Shown here piece by piece: positions 1 to 7,117 of a stretch of 24,094 bases of DNA. The notes under the pieces were generated by a model. The model had not been told where the DNA came from. It worked only from the letters and a program-made list of their open reading frames with translations, and made no database searches. The position numbers and the translations under genes were made by a program. Numbering within the stretch: position 1 is the stretch's first letter; every line of letters begins with the position of its first letter. Origin of the DNA: Deltaproteobacteria bacterium. Its GTDB lineage: Bacteria; Desulfobacterota; DSM-4660; Desulfatiglandales; HGW-15. The DNA is taken from NCBI GenBank assembly GCA_016932235.1, contig JAFGDF010000328.1, positions 1 through 24,094 on the forward strand, read 5' to 3'.

Positions 1-151
1 ATACCCTGTCTTCTTGGTGAAAACAGGAAAACTTAAAAAATCATCGCACAATTGTCATAAACATTCATTGCGTGCAAAATTCAGGTAGTAATTTATTCTC
101 TATTTCACATCTATCGGAAATTTTGATTTTTATCATTCTCGGACGGAAAAT

Positions 152-158
152 AAAGGAG
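152..158 (+). promoter_or_regulatory. Ribosome binding site of pgm
   Basis: AAAGGAG lies 8 bases before the ATG at 167 and fixes that start. The 150 bases further upstream are AT-rich. I saw no convincing -35/-10 pair there and no other gene. Confidence 0.75.
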
Positions 159-166
159 ATAAACGT

Positions 167-1786
167 ATGGCTGAACATCATCTTGCGGGCAAACCCGCTC
201 CCAGGAGCATGCTTGAAAACATTCCCCGTCTTGTCGCCTCCTATTACACTAATGATCCTGAAAAACCGGTCTCGTTTGGGACTTCCGGTCACAGGGGAAC
301 CTCTCGTGACGGCAGTTTCAATGAGACGCACATCGCTGCCATAGCCCAGGCTATATGTGAATACCGTGAGAGAAAAGCAATTACCGGGCCTCTTTATATG
401 GGTTTCGACACACATGCTCTCTCGGAACCCGCATTCCGCACGGCCCTTGAGGTATTTGCCGCGAATCATGTGGAGACAGTGATACATAGACATAATGAGT
501 ACACACCTACTCCGGTCATCTCCTTTTTAATCATTGAATACAATAAGACCAGGAAGACAGGACTAGCCGATGGTGTCGTAATAACCCCTTCGCATAACCC
601 GCCTGAATATGGGGGATTTAAATACAACCCGCCGCATGGCGGTCCCGCTGATGTTGACGTAACCCTGTGGATACAGGACAGGGCGAATAAGCTCATAAGC
701 TCGGAGAAGTCCGGCATTAAAAGAATGCCATATGGAAAAGCAATGAAGACAGATGCAATTCATGAACAGGATTTTATTGCCCCATTCATTCATTCCCTTG
801 GTCAGGTAATTGATATGGATGTAATCAGGAGTGAGGGAATTCGAATCGGCGCTGATCCCATGGGGGGAGCGGGCACTCATTACTGGAAACCTCTATCGGA
901 GAGATACGGGCTTAACATTGAAGTCGTCAATCCCCATGTTGATCCAACTTTTTCCTTTATGACTGTCGATACAGACGGGCTTATCAGGATGGACTGTTCA
1001 TCCCCCCATGCCATGTCAGGCCTTATTTCCATGGCAGACAAATTTGATATTGCGTGGGGGAATGATCCTGATTTCGACAGGCATGGTATCGTGTGCACTG
1101 ACGGATTGATGAATCCCAATCATTTTCTCTCCGTTGCCATCTATTACCTGTTGCAGAACAGACCCCGGTGGAATGATGATCTGGCGATCGGAAAAACGCT
1201 CGTAAGCAGCAGTATGATAGATAAAATAGTTCAAGGATTCGGGAAAAAGCTCTATGAAGTTCCAGTCGGATTCAAATGGTTTGTCCAGGGTCTTCTGGAA
1301 GGAAAGATCGCATTCGGAGGTGAAGAAAGCGCCGGAGCGTCATTCCTGCGAATGGATGGGAGCATCTGGACCACCGATAAGGACGGCTTTTGCATGACGC
1401 TACTCGCCGCTGAAATCCTCGCCAGGACAGGGAAAACACCATCGGACATATATAAGCAGATAATCGTCCCGCAGTATGGAGATCCTTATTATAAACGTTC
1501 AGACGGCCCCATAACGGATACCCAGAAAAATATTTTAAAAACCTTAAATCCCGATTCGATAAAATCATCTGCCATTGGGGGAATCCCAGTTTCCGAGGTT
1601 ATGACAAGAGCCCCCGGCAACCAGGCTCCCATAGGTGGTGTCAAAGTCCTGCTTCAGGACGGTTCCTGGGCCGCTATACGGCCTTCCGGAACCGAGCCCA
1701 AGATGAAAGTCTATGTGGAAAGTTTCGGCGGGGAAGATTTCTGGCAAAAGATGTATGATGAGATTCTTCCTCTGATATTTAGATAG
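167..1786 (+). CDS. pgm: Phosphoglucomutase (alpha-D-glucose-phosphate specific)
   Basis: Interconverts glucose 1-phosphate and glucose 6-phosphate in the cytoplasm, linking glycolysis with glycogen and nucleotide-sugar (LPS, capsule) synthesis. The 539-residue protein is full length for the family (E. coli Pgm is about 546) and shows all four active-site elements: SGHRG at residues 40-44; the phosphoserine loop TPSHNPP with Ser142 as the phosphorylated residue; the Mg-binding loop DPDFDR at 300-305; and the sugar-binding GGEESAG near 384-390. The phosphate-binding RPSGTEPK starts at 505. The start at 167 is fixed by an upstream AAAGGAG. The gene stands alone: the next gene is convergent and about 400 bases away. 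The family assignment is firm; the alpha-D-glucose subfamily rests on overall resemblance to the E. coli type rather than to phosphomannomutase. Confidence 0.95.
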   Translation: MAEHHLAGKPAPRSMLENIPRLVASYYTNDPEKPVSFGTSGHRGTSRDGSFNETHIAAIAQAICEYRERKAITGPLYMGFDTHALSEPAFRTALEVFAANHVETVIHRHNEYTPTPVISFLIIEYNKTRKTGLADGVVITPSHNPPEYGGFKYNPPHGGPADVDVTLWIQDRANKLISSEKSGIKRMPYGKAMKTDAIHEQDFIAPFIHSLGQVIDMDVIRSEGIRIGADPMGGAGTHYWKPLSERYGLNIEVVNPHVDPTFSFMTVDTDGLIRMDCSSPHAMSGLISMADKFDIAWGNDPDFDRHGIVCTDGLMNPNHFLSVAIYYLLQNRPRWNDDLAIGKTLVSSSMIDKIVQGFGKKLYEVPVGFKWFVQGLLEGKIAFGGEESAGASFLRMDGSIWTTDKDGFCMTLLAAEILARTGKTPSDIYKQIIVPQYGDPYYKRSDGPITDTQKNILKTLNPDSIKSSAIGGIPVSEVMTRAPGNQAPIGGVKVLLQDGSWAAIRPSGTEPKMKVYVESFGGEDFWQKMYDEILPLIFR

Positions 1787-1838
1787 TCTTAAGGCTTATA
1801 CCATTCCTTTAACACAAAAATAAGTTTTAATATATATC

Positions 1839-2138
1839 TGCATGAAATTCAGCGTTATGTCTAAAGATCGCGGTATGGGAGGCCTTTTTTACGGTCGAAC
1901 TCGTTCCTGGCTTGTTTTACACAAACTGCCTTACGAGGCGGGGGGCCATCTCAGTTGTCGTCAGGATCAGATTAAGGTTGAACAACCAAGGAGGATTCCG
2001 CCCGCTCTCCGAGGCGTAGGCTCTACGAGGCGTAGGCCTGGCATGCACCTTACGCTATTAATTTGCTACCCGGGTCTTCGCCGTTCAAAAAGGCCCCCAT
2101 ACCGTGATCTTGAGACCGCAGGGCGCTATTTTCACGCA
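1839..2138. repeat. MITE-like element with imperfect terminal inverted repeats
   Basis: This fills the 403-base gap between pgm and the convergent AsmA gene. The left arm around 1864-1890 (core cggtatggg, then ggcctttttt) matches the reverse complement of 2087-2111 (core cccataccg) with only a few mismatches or gaps. Similarity continues outward with gaps to tgcatgaaa (1839-1847) against ttttcacgca (2129-2138), so each arm is about 50 bases. Inside lies a 12-base direct repeat, cgaggcgtaggc, at 2010-2021 and 2026-2037. A 112-codon open frame (1842-2180) crosses both arms, is rich in Arg and Pro, has no ribosome binding site and resembles no family I know, so I read the block as non-coding. 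It may be a miniature transposable element or a structured intergenic repeat. I did not see a second copy in the window. Confidence 0.5.
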
Positions 2139-2189
2139 TCGTGGCGGCCCAAGGGCCATGAGTGTTTAGTAATGTTTTAATTTAATATC

Positions 2190-4208
2190 TCAACGATTCA
2201 AGAAACCTTTCAGAAGGTCCTTTGCCTTTTCTTCAGTAGGCGCCGGCGTCCCTGTTTCCGAGGTCTGGCCCGGCAGCATTTTCTTCAGTTCAGAAGGGTC
2301 AGGTATCCCTTTTTCAAGAGTCCCCTTAAGCATACCCTTAAGGTCCGGTCGAAACTTCGGGGAAGAAAAGCTCCCCGTCACAAGAACCGGCACAGTTAAT
2401 CCGGCTCTATCCTTTTCATCTCCCTGGCCCTTGAGGGTGGCCACAAACTTGGGCTCTACGCGAAAGTCCAGCGACTCATCCACCAGGTTCGCCTTGCCTG
2501 CAGCCAGCACCCTAAGGAGAGGTGATGAAAGTGTTGTTTCCCTTGTATCAACTACGCCCTGATCGATGGTAAAGGGGGAATGGAGTTCAGAGAAATCCGT
2601 GCGGGGACGCTCCGCGCTCTTCTCAGCAAGACCGAATTTAGCCGTGACATTCCTCACCATACCAGCCAGATCGATCCCGACGATGGCGCCATCGTTGAAG
2701 GTGATATCTCCTTTCCCATTCAATGTCCTCTTGATCTTTTCAGGATCATCTCCCGACATGGAGACATTCACTGCGGCTTTCACGGTTCCTTCCAGAAAGT
2801 CCTTCTTCATGAAGTCCTGTAAAAGTGGATTCACCTGCACCTTATCGACCTGAAGGGCCATTTTCATCTCCGGTGTGTCCTTTCGCGCATCAAAGGTTCC
2901 TTTTGATGACACATTGCCTTCATATAGTCTGAGGGCAAGAGGATCCAGGTTGAAGACGCCGTTTTTAGCGGATACTTTCATATTGAGATCCTGGATCTTT
3001 GCCCCGCGGGCCTTAACTTCGCCTGCCTTCAAGGTCCCGGCCAGGATGAGCTTCCGAAGCGGCTTATAATCAATTTTCTTTTTTTCCGCGGGCGGAGCCT
3101 TTTTCTTGTCTTCATCAGGTTTTTTCCCCTCAGGAGGCGGCAGATACCGGTCCAGGTCGATCTTGTCTAACTCGAAATTGAAGGCCAGATTCGGCCTTGA
3201 AAAGTCTTTTGCCATTGCTGAAAATTTCATAACCGAATCATCCAGTTCCAGAACACCATCAGAGATGGAAACATTTTTAGGATCCCCCTTAACTCCTGCT
3301 TTGAAAGCGACCTTGTTCAATACCGACGCATCCGCTGTTTTCAAAGGAACCTCCTGGCCGAGTGCTTTAACAAGGGATCGAGGTGAAAAAGGAGATACCT
3401 TGACAGCCAGATCGAACTGTTTATTTGTGACCGGATCAACTACCTTCCCCTTTAAACCCATTTCCAACTCTTCAAGCGCCTTGATTTGAAAATCTATCGG
3501 AATGGCGCCTTTGCCCGGTTCCTTTCCAACAGGCCCCAGATCACCCTTTATCTCTACCGGCTTTCCATCGAGCTTTGCCGCCAGGAAAAGCTTAATCGCG
3601 CGGTCTAATGAAACATCCTGCAGGCGAATGGTGACATCGGTAATCTCTTTGCGCTCTCCAGTGCCATGGTCTATCCACAGCAAGGATCCTTTTGTGACGG
3701 CAAACTCGCCCACTGCCAGGGCTTTGATCGGAAGACCCCCGGAGGGTTTCGTTTCAGCTGCCTTTTCTTTCTCTGCCCGGGTTTTTTTTGATACATCCCC
3801 GGATGATTTTCCTAAACTTTCCAGGTTTGTCTTTCCGCTTTTGCTCTTCTCTATGTTAATCCTCGGACCCTCAACAACAAACCGCTTTATCTGAATATCC
3901 TTGGAGATAAGGGGCATAAGTTTCACCCTGACCTCTATGGATTCGATGCTTGCTAAATCTTTCTCCTTGAATCCCTTCGGATTCCCCATATGGATATCCG
4001 ATGTGGAAAAACCTGCCCAGGGAAAAAGCGAGAGATCGATATCCCCTCCAATGGTAAAAGGACACCCTGTGGCTTCAGAAACAATTTTTTCTACCCTGGG
4101 TTTATATTCCTGGAGATCCACAAACATGGGGATGACAAGAATCGCGAGGACGATAAGCACAATTATTCCGCCCACCACAATCAATAACCATTTGATCGCC
4201 TTTTTCAT
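2190..4208 (-). CDS. AsmA family protein
   Basis: Inner-membrane-anchored periplasmic protein of the AsmA group, whose members (AsmA, TamB, YhdP relatives) are linked to outer-membrane assembly and phospholipid transport between membranes. A single N-terminal membrane helix spans roughly residues 6-30 after MKKAIKW. It is followed by the typical AsmA start region with VDLQEYKPRVEKIVSEATG and a 'G.I.LSLFPW.G' stretch. A long beta-rich body follows, split by a charged Pro/Lys/Glu linker near residue 365. The C-terminal AsmA_2-like region contains 'NDGAIVGIDLAGMVRN' and 'VPVLVTGSFSSPKFRPDL'. The length, 672 residues, is normal for AsmA. It starts 37 bases after the stop of the DUF4197 gene, so the two probably form one transcript. 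The exact role in this organism is unknown. Confidence 0.85.
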   Translation of the reverse strand: MKKAIKWLLIVVGGIIVLIVLAILVIPMFVDLQEYKPRVEKIVSEATGCPFTIGGDIDLSLFPWAGFSTSDIHMGNPKGFKEKDLASIESIEVRVKLMPLISKDIQIKRFVVEGPRINIEKSKSGKTNLESLGKSSGDVSKKTRAEKEKAAETKPSGGLPIKALAVGEFAVTKGSLLWIDHGTGERKEITDVTIRLQDVSLDRAIKLFLAAKLDGKPVEIKGDLGPVGKEPGKGAIPIDFQIKALEELEMGLKGKVVDPVTNKQFDLAVKVSPFSPRSLVKALGQEVPLKTADASVLNKVAFKAGVKGDPKNVSISDGVLELDDSVMKFSAMAKDFSRPNLAFNFELDKIDLDRYLPPPEGKKPDEDKKKAPPAEKKKIDYKPLRKLILAGTLKAGEVKARGAKIQDLNMKVSAKNGVFNLDPLALRLYEGNVSSKGTFDARKDTPEMKMALQVDKVQVNPLLQDFMKKDFLEGTVKAAVNVSMSGDDPEKIKRTLNGKGDITFNDGAIVGIDLAGMVRNVTAKFGLAEKSAERPRTDFSELHSPFTIDQGVVDTRETTLSSPLLRVLAAGKANLVDESLDFRVEPKFVATLKGQGDEKDRAGLTVPVLVTGSFSSPKFRPDLKGMLKGTLEKGIPDPSELKKMLPGQTSETGTPAPTEEKAKDLLKGFLNR

Positions 4209-4211
4209 GAT

Positions 4212-4220
4212 TCACCTCCT
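4212..4220 (-). promoter_or_regulatory. Full-consensus Shine-Dalgarno of the AsmA gene
   Basis: Read on the minus strand, AGGAGGTGA sits 3 bases before ATG 4208. It is a 9-base perfect match to the 16S anti-Shine-Dalgarno tail, the strongest such site in the window. It lies in the short gap after the DUF4197 gene, so the second gene of the pair should be well translated independently of the first. Confidence 0.8.
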
Positions 4221-4245
4221 GATAGAATTTTCAAGATGTTGATTC

Positions 4246-4992
4246 CTATTTCCTGTTTCCGAATACCTCCTTAAGAAGATCGGTCACCCTTGCCACAGGG
4301 TCCTGGCGTATTTTACGCTCCTCCTCGGCAAGCATGAAGAATAGGCCGTCAAGGGCCCGGTCCGTGACATACTGATCCAGATCAAACCTGAAAGCTTCCG
4401 TGAAAGGGATGCTTCGGACCTTAGTGTCCAGCTGCTGATAATAATTTGTAACACCGACCCTGGACATGCTTTTGTTCACAACAGGTTTAAAAAGGGTGAT
4501 GAGTTTATTTCTGGTCCTGTCCTCAAAATAGAGGGTTGCCTCATTCTCCTTCCCGTTAAGAATCTTCCTTGCGTCTTCAAAGGACATTTTTTTGATAGAT
4601 TCCCAGAACAATGACTTGGCTTCCGGCGCCGCCTTCTCTGCGGCGCGGTTCATACTTAATAAAAAATCATCCACCTTTGGCCCGTATCCCACTGTCCTCA
4701 GGATATTCTCAACTCTCTGAACAGGTCCCGGCAGAGGTATCCTGATTTTGGGGTTGTTATAATACCCATCGACTTTTGATACCAGCTTCACCGCGTTTCC
4801 TGTTCCGATTTCAAGGGCCTCTTTAAGTCCTTCTATAATCTTTCCTTCACTCAGTTCCCCTCCAATGCCTACGGCCTTTTGTACACCCTTAAAAATATCA
4901 TTGAAGCCGAACTCGGCATGGACCCGCGTGTTCAGGAACAAATGGAAACACGCTATCAACAAAAAAACATGGAAAAATCGAAGCGGCTTCAT
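4246..4992 (-). CDS. DUF4197 domain-containing exported protein
   Basis: A 248-residue protein with an N-terminal signal peptide (basic MKPLR, hydrophobic core FFHVFLLIACFHLFL, likely cleavage after VHA at about residue 27), so it should act in the periplasm. The mature part matches the DUF4197 family as I remember it: 'LSEGKIIEGLKEALEIGTGNAV' near the start, 'YYNNPKIRIPLPGPV', 'RAAEKAAPEAKSLFWESIKKMSF' in the middle, and the C-terminal 'TDRALDGLFFMLAEEERKIRQDP'. The family has no known activity. The start at 4992 is supported by GGGAGGT on the minus strand. It precedes the AsmA gene by 37 bases, which suggests joint expression and perhaps a shared role in the cell envelope; that link is inference. 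Confidence 0.82.
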   Translation of the reverse strand: MKPLRFFHVFLLIACFHLFLNTRVHAEFGFNDIFKGVQKAVGIGGELSEGKIIEGLKEALEIGTGNAVKLVSKVDGYYNNPKIRIPLPGPVQRVENILRTVGYGPKVDDFLLSMNRAAEKAAPEAKSLFWESIKKMSFEDARKILNGKENEATLYFEDRTRNKLITLFKPVVNKSMSRVGVTNYYQQLDTKVRSIPFTEAFRFDLDQYVTDRALDGLFFMLAEEERKIRQDPVARVTDLLKEVFGNRK

Positions 4993-5048
4993 AAGGCTAC
5001 CTCCCGGTTTGCGGATTAATAATATCGAATATCATATCAGAAATGTAA

Positions 5049-5147
5049 TCATTTTACCCGGAAAACCTTCATAACTTCATTGCCAAGATGATTTATGACT
5101 TTTACGGCTATGCGTCCGGATTTGGGTTTTTTAAATGAGCAAGGCAT
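5049..5147 (-). pseudogene. Possible C-terminal remnant of a DNA methyltransferase
   Basis: A 32-codon open stretch on the minus strand between the DUF4197 and MotB-like genes. It ends in TGA and is cut off upstream by an in-frame TAG about 27 bases before its only ATG. Its second half reads GRIAVKVINHLGNEVMKVF, which resembles the end of site-specific (adenine) DNA methyltransferases of the large Mod-like type as I remember them ('AVKV.N..G.E..KVF.V'). No ribosome binding site precedes the ATG and nothing recognisable lies upstream. I read it as the tail of a gene otherwise lost by deletion. A chance open frame is possible at this length; the call rests on remembered family resemblance only. 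Confidence 0.33.
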
Positions 5148-5259
5148 AAGTAAACCGGAAAAATTAATCTAAATTTTGTTTTAGAAGATCAAACATGGCA
5201 TGTTTAATGCATACTTTCAATAGAAAAGATCGCTTTATCCGTTGAGAGTGTAAAGGAAA

Positions 5260-6069
5260 ATGACGATAAGCAAGGGAAAAAAGAAAGAAAGCACGGATAC
5301 GAACAGCTGGATGATTACCTTTACCAATCTGATGATCCTGCTTCTGGCGTTCTTTATTGTGCTGGTAAATATGGGGGTCCGGGACCAGAGCAAGAAAAGA
5401 TCAGCGTTATATTCCGTACTAGGCGCCTTTGGCCTGAAAACTGGAGGACAGGCGCCTATTGGGAGCGAAGAGGGGTCAGACTTTTCCTTAAGTGATTCTC
5501 CCATGACCAGAGAAGAAATAGATTTTGAAAAACTTAGAAATATCATGGCTTCAAAAAGTCCGGGACCGGATATTGAGATAAAAAGAGAAACAGGAAGAAT
5601 CGTGATAAGCTTAAGTAACAGGATAATGTTTGATAATGGAAAGAGTAATATCACCCCCAAAAGTGCCGAATATCTTTACGCGCTTTCGCCCGTAATCAAA
5701 GAAGGTCCTGGAATAATCGAACTGAGAGGTTATGCCGGCTATGCTGAATGCGCCCTGGAGCATGACCCGGATGATTGTGGAATTAATCTTTCCACAAATA
5801 GAGGACTGGCCGTACTCCATTTTTTTCTCGATAAGGGAAAGATCCCTTCAGACAGGATTGTGACGCATGGATTTGGATTAATAACCAGCAATAAGGGTGA
5901 AACAGTAACCAGGATAGACCGCTATCCCCAGGTTGAGATAATAATCGATTACCGGCAAAAAGTGCCCTATCGGTTAAGGGTAAAAAGGACAAGGGAGGAC
6001 CTTCTGGATTTTAAAGGTTTCTTTTTTAATATGTCCGGAGGTCGTGATGAAGACAGCATTTCCAGGTAA
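5260..6069 (+). CDS. MotB/OmpA-like membrane protein, degenerate paralog
   Basis: A 269-residue protein built like a flagellar-stator B subunit: short basic cytoplasmic tail, one membrane helix (about residues 16-38, SWMITFTNLMILLLAFFIVL), linker, and an OmpA-like periplasmic domain (about 105-235). Two hallmark residues are changed. The helix aspartate that carries protons in MotB is Asn23 (codon AAT at 5326). The peptidoglycan-binding 'GHTD' is GYAG at 157-160, followed by an insert with Cys164 and Cys173 that could form a disulfide. The start at 5260 has a GGA-rich site very close upstream. It overlaps the next MotB-like gene, so the two are co-expressed and may form mixed dimers. No MotA-like partner is in the window. 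A non-conducting or regulatory subunit is my inference. Confidence 0.75.
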   Translation: MTISKGKKKESTDTNSWMITFTNLMILLLAFFIVLVNMGVRDQSKKRSALYSVLGAFGLKTGGQAPIGSEEGSDFSLSDSPMTREEIDFEKLRNIMASKSPGPDIEIKRETGRIVISLSNRIMFDNGKSNITPKSAEYLYALSPVIKEGPGIIELRGYAGYAECALEHDPDDCGINLSTNRGLAVLHFFLDKGKIPSDRIVTHGFGLITSNKGETVTRIDRYPQVEIIIDYRQKVPYRLRVKRTREDLLDFKGFFFNMSGGRDEDSISR

Positions 6070-6784
6070 AAAAAACCGGGAAGTGAACAATTCTCTTTCA
6101 GCCAATGCCTGGATGACAACCTTTTCAGATCTCGTCACGCTTCTGCTCACCTTTTTTGTCCTGCTGTTCTCCCTTTCTTCTATGGACGACAGAAGACTGA
6201 AGATTGCTTTTCAGCACTTTAGCAGCAGCGCGGGTTTCCTCTCCTTTAACGATTACAGGAAGATTTCCAGTCCCAGGGAAACATTGATAGAAGGGCTGAA
6301 CATGATCCTTGGAGAAAAAGTTGTTTATGATGAAGAAATAGGCCCGGAGGACATGCCTTTACCCTATGATAACAATTCGATAGGAGATTCTCTATACATC
6401 CAGATCCTGGAGGACGGCATCAAACTTTCCTTTGGAGAGACGCTGCTGTTCCCTCCGGGTGGTACCGATGTCAGAAAAGAGATGTTGCCGGTGCTGGGTA
6501 AAATCGCACGATTCATCTTGATATCAGACTACCAGACTTACGTAGATGGACACACGGACGATATCCCGGTCAGATCCGGGAGATTCGCATCAAACGAGGA
6601 AATCTCCATAGCCAGGGCCGTTAATGTAAGATATCATCTGATAAATCAGGGGAAATTGCCCCCCGGCTCTGTTGTCATCAACGGCTATGGAGATTTACGG
6701 CCTGTCGCAAATAATAAAACAGCCGAAGGCAGGGCGAAAAATCGAAGAGTTGAGATAATTCTTAAGAATCAAAAATATTTTTGA
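6047..6784 (+). CDS. MotB-like protein with OmpA domain, canonical residues
   Basis: A 245-residue stator-B-like protein. The membrane helix (about residues 21-43, AWMTTFSDLVTLLLTFFVLL) keeps the proton-carrying aspartate as Asp28. The C-terminal OmpA domain keeps GHTD at 168-171, with Asp171, and Arg190, the pair that grips diaminopimelate in peptidoglycan. The expected role is a peptidoglycan-anchored subunit of an ion-driven motor or channel with a MotA/TolQ-like partner, which must be encoded elsewhere. A GTG at 6044 would also open the frame, but GGAGG at 6037-6041 is too close to it and well placed for ATG 6047, so I use 6047. The first codons overlap the end of the previous gene by 23 bases, pointing to coupled translation. 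It could be a flagellar stator part or an unrelated OmpA anchor. Confidence 0.82.
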   Translation: MKTAFPGKKNREVNNSLSANAWMTTFSDLVTLLLTFFVLLFSLSSMDDRRLKIAFQHFSSSAGFLSFNDYRKISSPRETLIEGLNMILGEKVVYDEEIGPEDMPLPYDNNSIGDSLYIQILEDGIKLSFGETLLFPPGGTDVRKEMLPVLGKIARFILISDYQTYVDGHTDDIPVRSGRFASNEEISIARAVNVRYHLINQGKLPPGSVVINGYGDLRPVANNKTAEGRAKNRRVEIILKNQKYF

Positions 6785-6820
6785 TTGGAAAATGAATCCG
6801 GCCTTAATATCCCCTCCCCC

Positions 6821-7004
6821 GATCCACCATCAAATATAAGACGATATAGTAATGGTGCTGGATTTTGTCGTAACCCCGGCCACCAGCGAGGTGCCAGATG
6901 CAAGGCGCCAAGGAGCGACGACTGAGACGTATAATTAATACACCGCAAGGAGGAGCGATCGCGGGCAACGCAGCAGATGGCGCCTTGATGGTGGATCAGG
7001 GCCC
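6821..7004. repeat. Palindromic intergenic repeat element, copy 1
   Basis: This occupies most of the 333-base gap between the MotB-like pair and moxR. It is bounded by a perfect 13-bp inverted repeat, gatccaccatcaa at 6821-6833 and its complement at 6985-6997. Nested inside is a 10-bp inverted repeat, caaggcgcca at 6901-6910 and tggcgccttg at 6978-6987. The last 34 bases (6971-7004) recur exactly upstream of hicA at 12045-12078. No open frame of note. It looks like a dispersed REP/MITE-type unit of the sort common between genes in deltaproteobacteria; the family name is unknown to me. The remaining bases 6785-6820 hold nothing I recognise. Confidence 0.7.
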
Positions 7005-7014
7005 CCAGGTAAAA

Positions 7015-7043
7015 TTGACATAGCCTCAAGAATGTTATATGTT
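7015..7043 (+). promoter_or_regulatory. Candidate sigma-70 promoter of moxR
   Basis: TTGACA (7015-7020), a perfect -35 hexamer, then a 17-base spacer and TATGTT (7038-7043, 4 of 6 matches to TATAAT). The predicted transcript starts near 7050 and carries a leader of about 68 bases before ATG 7118. The promoter begins 10 bases after the repeat element ends, so moxR probably has its own start site rather than depending on the MotB-like genes. Confidence 0.5.
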
Positions 7044-7117
7044 CCGACCCCTGTGGTTTAGACCATATTAAAATACATTATCGAAAACAAAATAATAAAT
7101 TATTCAGGAGCTTATGT

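Noticed and set aside
1842..2180. 112-codon open frame downstream of pgm
   Set aside because: It runs across both arms of the inverted-repeat element, has no ribosome binding site and has an Arg/Pro-rich, non-protein-like composition.
2566..3894. Several long open frames antisense to the AsmA gene
   Set aside because: Shadows of the minus-strand gene, which has a full set of family features and a perfect ribosome binding site.
5260..6784. Zorya-like ZorA/ZorB defence unit
   Set aside because: No MotA-like (ZorA) gene and no ZorC/ZorD/ZorE nearby; only MotB-like proteins are present.
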